DNA of 48,957 nucleotides from Plectonema radiosum NIES-515 (lineage in GTDB: Bacteria > Cyanobacteriota > Cyanobacteriia > Cyanobacteriales > Nostocaceae). The notes beneath the pieces were generated by a model that saw nothing but the letters and a program-made list of their open reading frames with translations, did no database searches and was not told the origin of the DNA. The stretch is from NCBI RefSeq assembly GCF_025753815.1, contig NZ_JAOWRF010000191.1:1-48957 (forward strand), given 5' to 3'. The translations under genes and the position numbers were made by a program. Below are positions 7,905 through 16,121 of this stretch, in pieces; positions within the stretch are counted from its first letter, which is position 1; every line of letters starts with the position of its first letter.

Positions 7905-9134
7905 ATGTTAATTTTGACCTACGAATACAAATTAAAGCCAAATAATCGCGAAAAAGCAATCTTTGAAGATTGGTTAGAGATCAACCGCAAAGTATATAAC
8001 TATGCGTTGTCAGAGCGCAAAGCTTGGTTTAAATCACGTAGCTGTCAAATTAACGCTTGTTCTCTTCACTCTGAATATATCATCCCTGCCGATGCTCCTA
8101 GACCTACTTATTCAGCGCAGTGCAAATCTTTAACGATTGCTAAAAAAGAAATCCCTGAACTTCGTCGTGTCCAGTCACAAGTCTTGCAGCAAACATTAAG
8201 AAGATTGGAACAAGCTTTCACTTCAATGTGGGAGCAAAATCATGGGTTCCCCAGGTTCAAAAAACCGGGTGCAATGCGTTCTTTCTTGTTTCCTCAATTA
8301 AAGCCAGAAGACTTAGACGAAGACCAAGTTAGGTTGCCGTTAATAGGTTGGGTAATTTTCAGACCATCCAGACCGATACCTGAAGGTGGAGTTCTTAAGC
8401 AAGCTCGTATTGTTAAACGCGCCTCAGGTTGGTACATAATGCTAACTCTTGAATGGGGTGTATCTGTACCATCCCCCATGCCTCACGGCGAACCTCTAGG
8501 AGTGGATGTGGGTTTAATTGATTTTGTAGCTACCTCTAACGGGCTAAACGTCAAGCGCCCTAAATTCTTTGTAGACCTTCAACGTAAGCTTAAATTGCTA
8601 CAAAAACGAGTGTCTAGCAAGAAGATAGGATCTAGCAATTGGCGCAAAGCTCAATACAAAGTAGCGAGACTTCATGAACACATTGCTAATACTAGAAAAG
8701 ACTTTCATTGGAAAGTGGCACATCGAATATGTAACGAAGTTGGAATGATATTTGTTGAGGACTTGAACCTTGTCGGACTATCTCGCGGGATGCTAGGCAA
8801 ACATTGCTTAGATGCAGGATGGGGGCAGTTTTTTCAAATCCTTGAACAGTGTTGTTTTAAGCGCGGTGTGTATTTCCAGAAAGTCAACGGCAGAAAGACC
8901 AGCCAGATTTGTCCGAACTGCCAAACAGAAACGGGCAAAAAGGCGCTTTCTGAGCGTGTTCATGTTTGTTCTAATTGCGGCTACACCACAAATCGAGATG
9001 TGGCAGCCGCTCAAGTAGTCTGTCAACGAGGACTTGCAGCCGTGGGATACACGGTCAAGATGCTTGGGGAGGGTAAATTCATTGGAATCCCTATGAACCA
9101 AGAATCCGCGTCATTTTAATGCGCGGAGTGTCAA
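7651..9134 (+). mobile_element. IS200/IS605-type element carrying only tnpB
   Basis: The right end is well placed. After the TnpB stop, a hairpin from CCGCG to CGCGG leads into GAGTGTCAA ending at 9134, a typical right-end tail of such elements. The left end is only approximate; repeat-like hairpins begin near 7651. No TnpA (Y1 transposase) gene is inside, so movement would need TnpA in trans. The insertion abuts the 3' end of the SAM hydrolase gene. Confidence 0.7.
7905..9119 (+). CDS. tnpB: RNA-guided nuclease TnpB (IS200/IS605 family)
   Basis: The product is 404 aa from the ATG at 7905, which has AAGGAGG about eight bases upstream. A TTG start 30 bp earlier is possible but less likely. 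The N-terminal wedge/REC-like part begins LILTYEYKLKPN. The RuvC triad is intact: Asp201 in GVDVGLID, Glu285 in VEDLNLVGLSR and Asp365 in NRDVAAAQVV. The zinc finger CPNC...CSNC lies between the last two. TnpB uses a right-end-derived omega RNA to cut DNA matching the flank, favouring retention of the element. All catalytic residues are present and there is no frameshift, so it is probably active. The adjacent hairpin and GAGTGTCAA end fit the RNA scaffold. Confidence 0.92.
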   Translation: MLILTYEYKLKPNNREKAIFEDWLEINRKVYNYALSERKAWFKSRSCQINACSLHSEYIIPADAPRPTYSAQCKSLTIAKKEIPELRRVQSQVLQQTLRRLEQAFTSMWEQNHGFPRFKKPGAMRSFLFPQLKPEDLDEDQVRLPLIGWVIFRPSRPIPEGGVLKQARIVKRASGWYIMLTLEWGVSVPSPMPHGEPLGVDVGLIDFVATSNGLNVKRPKFFVDLQRKLKLLQKRVSSKKIGSSNWRKAQYKVARLHEHIANTRKDFHWKVAHRICNEVGMIFVEDLNLVGLSRGMLGKHCLDAGWGQFFQILEQCCFKRGVYFQKVNGRKTSQICPNCQTETGKKALSERVHVCSNCGYTTNRDVAAAQVVCQRGLAAVGYTVKMLGEGKFIGIPMNQESASF

Positions 9135-9150
9135 CCAATACAAGTAACTA
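9005..9150 (+). ncRNA. Predicted omega RNA (reRNA) of TnpB with guide
   Basis: By analogy with known TnpB systems, the guide RNA runs from the 3' part of tnpB through the right end (hairpin 9107-9127, ending TCAA at 9131-9134), and the following 16 or so bases (CCAATACAAGTAACTA) are the guide. The 5' boundary is a guess. The guide would match the 3' end of the SAM hydrolase gene. Confidence 0.35.
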
Positions 9151-9922
9151 ACTGATTCACACGCGGTTTACCGAAGCGTTCCCAAGCGTTACCACCACGC
9201 AGAAATAATTCCATCCAACGCATTGGTCGCGTCCCATCAGGTGTTAACCAACCAGAACTTCCCGGTGAAAAAGCTAGTGTTCCTTCTGGCACTTTAAAGC
9301 TACCGTCGGAATATATTGCATCACTAACTACATCACCAACGCGGATAATTACTTTGGCTTCGGGTTTGAGGTTAATGCTATCTGCTGGGATGGTGGTTTT
9401 GATGTTACCGTAACCATCAATCCAGGCTACGCGATCGCTGGGTGCATCGGGAACATCACTTTTGTTCAAAACTTCTCCCAAAACGCTTAAATCACCTCTG
9501 CCAATTGCGCCGGCAGCACTGGGGAATACATCACGCGAGCGGAATTGCGAACCGCCTCTAGAAACGTTGACAATATGCAGCACTTGTGAATAATCTTTGA
9601 TAAACGAGAGGGTGTAACCAGCATTAACACCCACTACCTTAACATTATTGGAAAGCAGAGCATAAGTTAATCCCTCGCCTTCATTGTCCCGTCTTGCTTG
9701 TTTATCATCTTGGCGGGGGGCGCAATTGTGATAAATTAAACGTTCTTCGGGACCTGGGTTCAAACCGAGTTGAGCAATCCAAAAGCCAGTAGCGAGGGTA
9801 CTGAAAGCCGGAACTGAAACTAAATTGATTAGAGAATGCGGTAATTCCGTTAATAAACGCTGCGTCACTTCAGCAAAAGCCGGATCGCCGTTTCCGTAGT
9901 CTGCAATTAAGGTGATGAACAT
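9131..9922 (-). CDS. SAM hydrolase / SAM hydroxide adenosyltransferase (DUF62 family)
   Basis: I choose Met at 9922 because the family begins with the hydrophobic strand FITLIADYG; a 10-residue longer start exists at 9952. The family relatives use SAM and water to give adenosine and methionine, or chloride/fluoride in halogenases. The N-terminal Asp in LIADYG and the C-terminal barrel segment (WIDGYGNIKTTIP, FSPGSSGWL) match the non-halogenating subgroup in layout. At the 3' end the last residues VTCIG are followed by a TGA formed by the TCA of the TnpB element's right end, so the original tail may have been changed by the insertion. The start overlaps a repeat-rich stretch leading to the next gene. 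Confidence 0.85.
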   Translation of the reverse strand: MFITLIADYGNGDPAFAEVTQRLLTELPHSLINLVSVPAFSTLATGFWIAQLGLNPGPEERLIYHNCAPRQDDKQARRDNEGEGLTYALLSNNVKVVGVNAGYTLSFIKDYSQVLHIVNVSRGGSQFRSRDVFPSAAGAIGRGDLSVLGEVLNKSDVPDAPSDRVAWIDGYGNIKTTIPADSINLKPEAKVIIRVGDVVSDAIYSDGSFKVPEGTLAFSPGSSGWLTPDGTRPMRWMELFLRGGNAWERFGKPRVNQLVTCIG

Positions 9923-9947
9923 AGATAGTTGTTGGTTGTTAAGATTT

Positions 9948-9992
9948 ACCACTAACCACTATCCACTATCCACTATCTACTATCTACTAACC
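9948..9992. repeat. Heptanucleotide tandem repeats
   Basis: Units of CACTATC/CTACTAT/CACTAAC type are repeated about six times (ACTATCCACTATCCACTATC...). They run into the last codons of the kinase gene at 9980. Such short tandem repeats are typical of heterocystous cyanobacteria. Confidence 0.8.
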
Positions 9993-11467
9993 AGTAACTG
10001 CACGATAAAAATAGAACCTTCAGACAGTTTACTTTTGACAGATATAGAGCCTCCACAATGCCGCAGCAGTTGCTGAACAATCGTTAATCCTAAACCGGCA
10101 CCTCCGAGGTCTTCTGTAGCACCTGAACGCACGCGATAAAAGCGCTCAAAGATTCTCTTAATCTCATTTTCGGCAATACCTATACCTGTGTCACGAAATT
10201 CTAGTTGAATATAATTGTTTTGAACCCGCCTTAGGGTAGATGCTTTTTGGAAAGTTTCATGATGGGTAGTTTCGCCAATCAATGCTCGCACTGAAACTTG
10301 ACCACCATTAGGTGTAAACTTAATGCTGTTATGTAATAAATTAATGACAATTTGCCTTAAACCAGCAGTAACGCATCTAACGGCAGGCAGGTCACTGGGT
10401 ATGGTGTAGGCAAGTATAATGCCTTTTTCTTGGGCTAGAGGTTGATAGGTACTGACTACTCCAGGTACAATGTCCGAGAGGCGTACTGATTCCAAAGTAG
10501 TTAAGCCTAAATTGCGCTCTAATTCTACCAAATCCAGTAAAGCAGTAATTAGGGAGCTTTGGCGATCGCACAAACCATTCAACATTTGTAAATAACGTTG
10601 TCTTTGCGGTGGTTTTAGATTAGGGGAATTCAACAATGAAAGTGCTGTCTTCATTTGCGTTAGGGGTGTACGCAATTCTTGACACACACTGTTTAAGTAT
10701 TCATCCTTAAGCTCTTCTTGATTGTGCAATTTTTGATTTTGCTGCTGAACTTTGCTCGATCGTTCAACAGCCATTTGCCGATTTATTTCTTCTTGTCGCT
10801 GAAGTTGTTTTACCAGCAGGCAACTCATCAATGTTGCATCCGGCATAGTTGGGCAAATAAAATCAGCCGGGACAGGAGAAAATGAATCTGGCGTAGTTGC
10901 TTGTTTTATACCATCTAAAACTCGTTGAATTATTCTTCCCTCAAAAGTATTTATCGTTAGTAAGGCTGGGGTTTTATTGCCTTTGACTTTTCCGGCAGGG
11001 GTTTTGTCTATTTTGTGCGATCGCTGTGCCAAAATTAAACTACAAAACTGCGGTGACAATACCATTAAAAAGTATTCTCGTCGCAGAAGGCTTGTTTGTG
11101 GCAGTAGTTGCACTTGGGGCTGATATGATGGAATGATGTCTTTTTCCTGACTAGAAGCCAAGTGTGCATTTGAGTCATCTGAACTTCGGACTTCTCTCCA
11201 GCTTTGAACCTGACCCAGGTCACAACTATAGATGACATCAGACACTTTTACCCACGAGTCATAACGCGCTAATTCTGATTGCCAAATTTTCTGTGGTGGT
11301 AGCTTCACCCATAAAATGGCTGGAATTTTCTGCTCAATTAATAAGTCAATTTGCGATCGCAGCAGTGACAGGAGAGTAGCAGCACTAATAAGTAGTGTTT
11401 GAGGAGGCGTTTGTACGCTCAAAGCTAATTGATATATCGACAGATCCTGAGCTAGAGAAACATTCAT
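9980..11467 (-). CDS. DICT-type sensor histidine kinase lacking the phospho-acceptor His
   Basis: The product is 495 aa. Residues 1-200 resemble a DICT sensor domain (SIYQLALSVQTPPQTLLIS...). A coiled segment around 225-255 leads to the dimerisation helix. Where the H-box should read SHELRTPL, this protein has CQELRTPL, with Gln263 replacing the phospho-acceptor His. The ATP-binding part is complete: N-box INLLHNSIKFTPNG, G1 DTGIGIAENE, F-box FERFYRVR, G2 GGAGLGLTIV. It should bind ATP but cannot autophosphorylate on the usual His. It may work in trans on a partner such as the kinase at 6171-7580, or sense without phosphotransfer. Single mutations and sequencing error are alternatives, but the CAA codon sits in clean sequence. 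Confidence 0.85.
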   Translation of the reverse strand: MNVSLAQDLSIYQLALSVQTPPQTLLISAATLLSLLRSQIDLLIEQKIPAILWVKLPPQKIWQSELARYDSWVKVSDVIYSCDLGQVQSWREVRSSDDSNAHLASSQEKDIIPSYQPQVQLLPQTSLLRREYFLMVLSPQFCSLILAQRSHKIDKTPAGKVKGNKTPALLTINTFEGRIIQRVLDGIKQATTPDSFSPVPADFICPTMPDATLMSCLLVKQLQRQEEINRQMAVERSSKVQQQNQKLHNQEELKDEYLNSVCQELRTPLTQMKTALSLLNSPNLKPPQRQRYLQMLNGLCDRQSSLITALLDLVELERNLGLTTLESVRLSDIVPGVVSTYQPLAQEKGIILAYTIPSDLPAVRCVTAGLRQIVINLLHNSIKFTPNGGQVSVRALIGETTHHETFQKASTLRRVQNNYIQLEFRDTGIGIAENEIKRIFERFYRVRSGATEDLGGAGLGLTIVQQLLRHCGGSISVKSKLSEGSIFIVQLLVSR

Positions 11468-11659
11468 TTTGCAAGCACAAGAAGGACAAGGATAAAAAAC
11501 AAATAGTTACGAAGAGCGATTTTTCGCGTTATGAGCACATTTTTCCCACAATACATCCATCGCAGCTTGAATTGTTGACGGTGCCGTACTCAAAGCAGAA
11601 GTCCGCAACCTACATTTAAATTTATTAACATAGGTTTAAATCTAAGGCTAGCGAGAAAA

Positions 11660-12757
11660 CTACCTTAATGTGCGAAAAATGACGCGTCCTAAATAATCTT
11701 CTTGGTTAATTCGCGCATATACCCGCAGACAGGTCAACACTTCTCCGGGTGTACCCCCGCAATCTAGTTGTAAATCATCTTTGGAAAAAGCACATATATC
11801 GGCGTAAAGTCCGGATAATTGGCGAATTCGCACGTCATAGCCTGCGTTGTTTACCCTATCAGCCACTTTTTTCAGGATGCGTCGCGATTCTTGTTGTAAT
11901 TTGCCCCACCACGAATAGCGTTCCGCTGGAGGAACGAAGATTAGGGAGTGTATTGCTTCGTCGATATCAATCCAAGCACGCAGAGTTAATAAGGGATATG
12001 CATTTTCGTTACTCTTTTGGGTACGTTGAAAGCGATCGCTTAAAGCTTCAATATATTGGTTACGCTGTTCTGGTTTGGAATGCAAAGATACAACATCAAA
12101 GCTAAAAACGCTCTTTAAAGCATGATGTAAATCTGGTTCAATATCGATAAGTTTTATCAACAAAATCAGCATACATGCAAGTAAATGCATATCATTCGAT
12201 TCTTCTCCATGAATAATTTCATCACTTAAAAGTTCTTTTTGAGACAACTGCAAACCTTGGACATTGACACTACCGCTGAGTCCTGGATAAATAATTTCAT
12301 CGCGGATAAAAGGAAGTTGGTATAAATTTGAATTATCCTCAATAGCACCAACTTCTTCAGCAAGATTCAAAGCATGTTGACGCCAATATGTAGCAATATC
12401 CTCAGGAATTCTTAATAGCTTTCGTTGAATTTCGTTCCACAAATCTGAGTCAGTCTGGCTTTGCAGTGGTGAATTTCCTAAATATAAAGCTAGCTCTTTG
12501 TCATCATCAAATTCATCCCGGAGGCGTGTTAGTTTTAACTCATTTGTGGACGTGATATTATTTAAAGGCGCGACACTTGAAGGTTGTAAAAGATGACAAA
12601 GTTCTTGCAGCACTTCGTCGCATATTTTCGCTCCTGGATCGTCAGATAATTCGGCTTGAGCTTTTTTCAGAGATGCTTCTAGTCCGTACAGACTAAATCG
12701 CAATAATCGGGCTAATTCTGAGTTTTCTACTTCTAAAAGTTGCCGTAAGTGCTGCAT
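11660..12757 (-). CDS. Third protein of the dynamin/Hsp70-like cluster, function unknown
   Basis: The product is 365 aa, hydrophilic and mainly helical, with no signal peptide, membrane segment or recognisable catalytic motif. It opens with a helical heptad-like part (LRQLLEVENSELARLLRFSL) and ends in a mixed region with RVYARINQEDYLGRVIF. It follows the Hsp70-like gene on the same strand with a 92-bp gap filled by tandem repeats and a hairpin. I do not recognise the family. By position it could be the small partner, an adaptor or an effector that couples the GTPase and the ATPase, comparable in place to SrfA in srfABC loci, but there is no clear sequence match. Confidence 0.65.
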   Translation of the reverse strand: MQHLRQLLEVENSELARLLRFSLYGLEASLKKAQAELSDDPGAKICDEVLQELCHLLQPSSVAPLNNITSTNELKLTRLRDEFDDDKELALYLGNSPLQSQTDSDLWNEIQRKLLRIPEDIATYWRQHALNLAEEVGAIEDNSNLYQLPFIRDEIIYPGLSGSVNVQGLQLSQKELLSDEIIHGEESNDMHLLACMLILLIKLIDIEPDLHHALKSVFSFDVVSLHSKPEQRNQYIEALSDRFQRTQKSNENAYPLLTLRAWIDIDEAIHSLIFVPPAERYSWWGKLQQESRRILKKVADRVNNAGYDVRIRQLSGLYADICAFSKDDLQLDCGGTPGEVLTCLRVYARINQEDYLGRVIFRTLR

Positions 12758-12830
12758 AACTCCTAACTCCTCACTCCTAACTCCTCACTCCGCTCCTCCT
12801 AAGTAAAGACGCGAAATTTCGCGTCTCTAC
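12758..12830. repeat. Tandem heptamers plus GTAAAGACG hairpin
   Basis: CTAACTC/CTCACTC units (12760-12790) are followed by a perfect-core hairpin GTAAAGACGCGAAATTTCGCGTCTCTAC type at 12803-12830 (stem around GACGCGAAATTTCGCGTC). It belongs to the dispersed GTAGAGACG family. Confidence 0.75.
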
Positions 12831-12849
12831 AACTCCTCACTGCTCACTA

Positions 12850-15800
12850 TTAATGAATGCCACAAAATGGATCGCGTTCTTTATCAACTTCGTTGGGTTG
12901 CAATTCTAATTCAGCGCGAAAAACACATCCTTCTTGTTTGAGACATTCTTCATTTGTTGATGTCCAGTAAGGGACTTTCCCTGCGTGCATCCGCAGAATG
13001 CCTTTGTCATCAAGGGTGACATGATATTGGCAAGGATAATCTGTTGTTAATTCTGGTTTGCCGAGTGAACCAATTCTTATCCATTTTTTGCTATTTGTTT
13101 GGGCATCTGTTTGATAAATATAGAAGGTGTGCTGACCGTTTTGGGGAAAGGGAGGTAAGGGTTTACTAATTAAACCGGTTCCTGTTTCTTGTAAGCGATC
13201 GCGTACATAACGAAATTCTTTAATAGATTTACTATTATCACTTTCTGCCACAAATACCAAATGATAAGCATCTGGTTGATCGACTGTTGCTGACTCGATA
13301 ACATTCACAGCAATATCACCATTATTCAGCTTTTTATGGGGACGCTCAATGGCAATATTCCAATTCAATTTACCATCATAAAATAGCTTTGAGCTTTCGG
13401 CAGCGGGGAAATGCGCTAAGATTGCTATTCCGACATCAATACCAGGAACATCAATTAAATAATGCGGATTTACTCGACAAAGTAGGACGTTAAATTGTAG
13501 TGTTTGATCAATTTCAAATTGAACTTTAATTTTTTGGAGAAATTCTGCTTCTTCTATCTTCAATTTCTCCATCAAAGTTTTGCCATCAAAGCTACCCCAA
13601 AGTCGCAAATCTCCATCTTCGTAATCTTGACGATAGATGATGTTGCTTAATTGTATCCCTTGCCAATTAGTACGAACTTTCGCTACAGATTCCCCATCAG
13701 CTAGTTGATAAAGTTCTTGTCCTGCTTGAAATATTGGTAGCAATTCGTTGCTTTGAGTTTTGCGTTTAAAGTTGCAGGGTAAATAATAAAATAAATTTTT
13801 GACATCTATTTCTAGTTGGTTTGCTCCCTTACGTAGCAATCCTTTAGATTCTTCTGGATCGAATCTGAGTCTTCGCAATTTTTCAGCGTAGCAAGCACCG
13901 GCAGAGGTAGCTAATTTGGTAAACTCTAGAACAAAGGTAATTCGCTCTGGATTCCAGACAAAATATTGTGATTTACTAAATTCCTGGTAAATTTCTTGCT
14001 GGACTAAATCAAGATTGCAAGTTTTACCAGATAGAATTAACCAATCAACTTTTTTGCCACTACTTTGCAAGCGACTTTCCATCAATCCTTTAGCGATACC
14101 AATTGCTTCTTTAATTGCTGTACTTGCGGTTCTTTCAAATTGATGACTGTCTAAGGTGACGTTAATATTATGAGCATTTTGGATGTTGAACTTAATGCTA
14201 CTTTGTGTTAATAATTCCGAGATTTGTTGTTCAGAAACGGTGAAGGTGAAAGTAGAACCATCTGCTGGTGACTTTTGCCCTAATTTGAGTTTGGCGGCTT
14301 CTGCAAGTTCCCAAAGGGCGTAAAATGTTTGTAAGCGTTGGGGTGCTTGTTGCCAACGAGTAGGTAGCACTTTTTCAGCAGTATCTAAAGCATCTTTGTA
14401 AGCTGCGTCACCTTCAGGATTTTCTTTGTCTACACATTTCAAAAGACTGCCGCTTTTAAATTTTCCTTGTTCTAAAAAGCGCTCGTTTAATTCGGAATTA
14501 ATTAAATCTTCTAATTTATCGCTTTCTAAAGCACCGAGAGTAATTGCAGTTAGCAAAGAATCAGCGATCGCTACTTTCAAAAGCCGAAACATTCGCAGTG
14601 TAATTAACTCACCACCTAATTGCAAATGACCAGATGAACCTAACAGCTTGGGAGTAAGTCTATAGTAGCGTCCCCCAAGTCCTCTATCTTCATTATCCGC
14701 AAAAAAGGGAGTTTTATCTTCTAAAGTTAATTCAATTAAAGCTAAATCAGTTGTTCCCCCACCAATATCTAAAACAAGCACATTTTGCGACCATTTATTA
14801 TTTTCTTGATGACAGCGAGTTTTAAAAGATTCAATTCCTATATTCAAATTACCACCAAATTCTCGCCACAAAAAAAATATTGCCACAGAAACAGCTTCAT
14901 CATAAGCTGTTTGCACATCATCAATACCAAGTTGTTCCACAAGTTCTTTAATTTCCTTGCGAATAACTGGTGGGGCAACAGTTGGATAAGTCACAACTGC
15001 TGTCAACAAATCCCCTTCCGAAAATTTGCGTCGTGCACGTTGTCGATAATCTTCAGTTAACTCAACAAGATGTCCCCAAGCAGCTTGAATTAACTGATTA
15101 ACAGTAATTGTAGTTTCTTCCCCATCTAAAATAACACCAAAAGACCGCTCTTGACCAAAATATCTTTTAGGTGAATGATGAAACTTGCTAATAATTTCCT
15201 TTAAAGAACCGCTGGTTCCTTGAGCGATCGCCTTTTTTCTGTTGTCTCTCGCTTCTCTACCCATCTTCAGTTTTAAAGCAGTCAAACTAGAAACTTCCAA
15301 CTCACTAGGAATTTCTGTATCTCGACGGTTAATATCTAACACTACCGGGATGAGATTTTGCGACTCTAAAGTAGGAACGCGAAACACTTCATGATATATT
15401 TGGTAAAGTTTTTTGCTGACTGCACGACGAAAGCGATCGCTTGTTCCCAAACATAATTCAATTTGACGAATTGCTTCTAAAAATCGCTCCTTATTATCAC
15501 TTTCAAAAACTTCACTTAACTGACTTGGTTCTATTTCCAGATTTTTGCTAATTTCCGCGATGAACTTATCCCAATCACTTGCGCTAATATCTGGTAAAGC
15601 AATTGTAGCTGGAGAACTCAACCATTGTGCCATGCGATCGCGCAAACGTATCTCTTGTTCTCTGGGAAGAATTTCCGCGATAGGTACTTCAATCGGGTCG
15701 AATAATGTAACCGTAGAATTTGATGTGCCAAAATCTATAGCAAACCATCCGGGAAATCTTTTTTTTGGTTTCTCGGTTTTGTTGTTAGGTTGTTCAAAAT

Positions 15801-15855
15801 TCATTGTTAATAATTCGGTTAATTCTTTATTGTTGTTGGATTGGAAAGGGTTCAT
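12850..15855 (-). CDS. Giant Hsp70/actin-fold ATPase (SrfB-like)
   Basis: The product is 1001 aa with an N-terminal Hsp70/actin-type ATPase spread over about 680 residues. Phosphate 1 is AIDFGTSNSTV (Asp41), phosphate 2 is LDIGGGTTDLAL (Asp363), and the adenosine motif is LILSGKTCN (Gly610). Long insertions separate them, unlike DnaK. The C-terminal 300 residues are beta-rich and are not a DnaK substrate domain. Size and layout recall SrfB-type 'virulence factor' proteins. It lies between a dynamin-like GTPase upstream and an unknown protein downstream, all on one strand. It is cytoplasmic, with no signal peptide. Two starts are possible (Met1 and Met18). SrfB assignment is by architecture and context only. 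Confidence 0.8.
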   Translation of the reverse strand: MNPFQSNNNKELTELLTMNFEQPNNKTEKPKKRFPGWFAIDFGTSNSTVTLFDPIEVPIAEILPREQEIRLRDRMAQWLSSPATIALPDISASDWDKFIAEISKNLEIEPSQLSEVFESDNKERFLEAIRQIELCLGTSDRFRRAVSKKLYQIYHEVFRVPTLESQNLIPVVLDINRRDTEIPSELEVSSLTALKLKMGREARDNRKKAIAQGTSGSLKEIISKFHHSPKRYFGQERSFGVILDGEETTITVNQLIQAAWGHLVELTEDYRQRARRKFSEGDLLTAVVTYPTVAPPVIRKEIKELVEQLGIDDVQTAYDEAVSVAIFFLWREFGGNLNIGIESFKTRCHQENNKWSQNVLVLDIGGGTTDLALIELTLEDKTPFFADNEDRGLGGRYYRLTPKLLGSSGHLQLGGELITLRMFRLLKVAIADSLLTAITLGALESDKLEDLINSELNERFLEQGKFKSGSLLKCVDKENPEGDAAYKDALDTAEKVLPTRWQQAPQRLQTFYALWELAEAAKLKLGQKSPADGSTFTFTVSEQQISELLTQSSIKFNIQNAHNINVTLDSHQFERTASTAIKEAIGIAKGLMESRLQSSGKKVDWLILSGKTCNLDLVQQEIYQEFSKSQYFVWNPERITFVLEFTKLATSAGACYAEKLRRLRFDPEESKGLLRKGANQLEIDVKNLFYYLPCNFKRKTQSNELLPIFQAGQELYQLADGESVAKVRTNWQGIQLSNIIYRQDYEDGDLRLWGSFDGKTLMEKLKIEEAEFLQKIKVQFEIDQTLQFNVLLCRVNPHYLIDVPGIDVGIAILAHFPAAESSKLFYDGKLNWNIAIERPHKKLNNGDIAVNVIESATVDQPDAYHLVFVAESDNSKSIKEFRYVRDRLQETGTGLISKPLPPFPQNGQHTFYIYQTDAQTNSKKWIRIGSLGKPELTTDYPCQYHVTLDDKGILRMHAGKVPYWTSTNEECLKQEGCVFRAELELQPNEVDKERDPFCGIH

Positions 15856-15880
15856 ATTTGTAGGGAGTTTGGATTAAGAG

Positions 15881-16114
15881 AAACGAACCGCAGAGGACGC
15901 AGAGAACGCAGAGAAAAGAGAGTAATATCATGTCCGTTTAATTAACAGTAATAAAAATCTACCTATCGTGGTAGAGACGTTCGGTCTGGAACTACCGTGG
16001 TAGAGACGTTCGGTCTGGAACGTCTCTACATTGTAAGTAATTAACCTAATTTCTAAACTAATTCCTCTCTCCTCTTTTCTTCCTCTGTGTCCTCTGTGTC
16101 TCTGCGGTTCGTTT
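15881..16114. repeat. Composite inverted-repeat element between the GTPase and ATPase genes
   Basis: The outer arms are imperfect inverted repeats beginning AAACGAACCGCAGAG (15881 on) and ending CTCTGCGGTTCGTTT (to 16114), each made of CAGAGGACG-like small repeats. The core has a 26-bp direct duplication (15967-15992 and 15996-16021, CGTGGTAGAGACGTTCGG...) and closes with CGTCTCTAC. It looks like a mobile palindromic element that landed in the operon. Confidence 0.7.
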
Positions 16115-16121
16115 AAAACAA

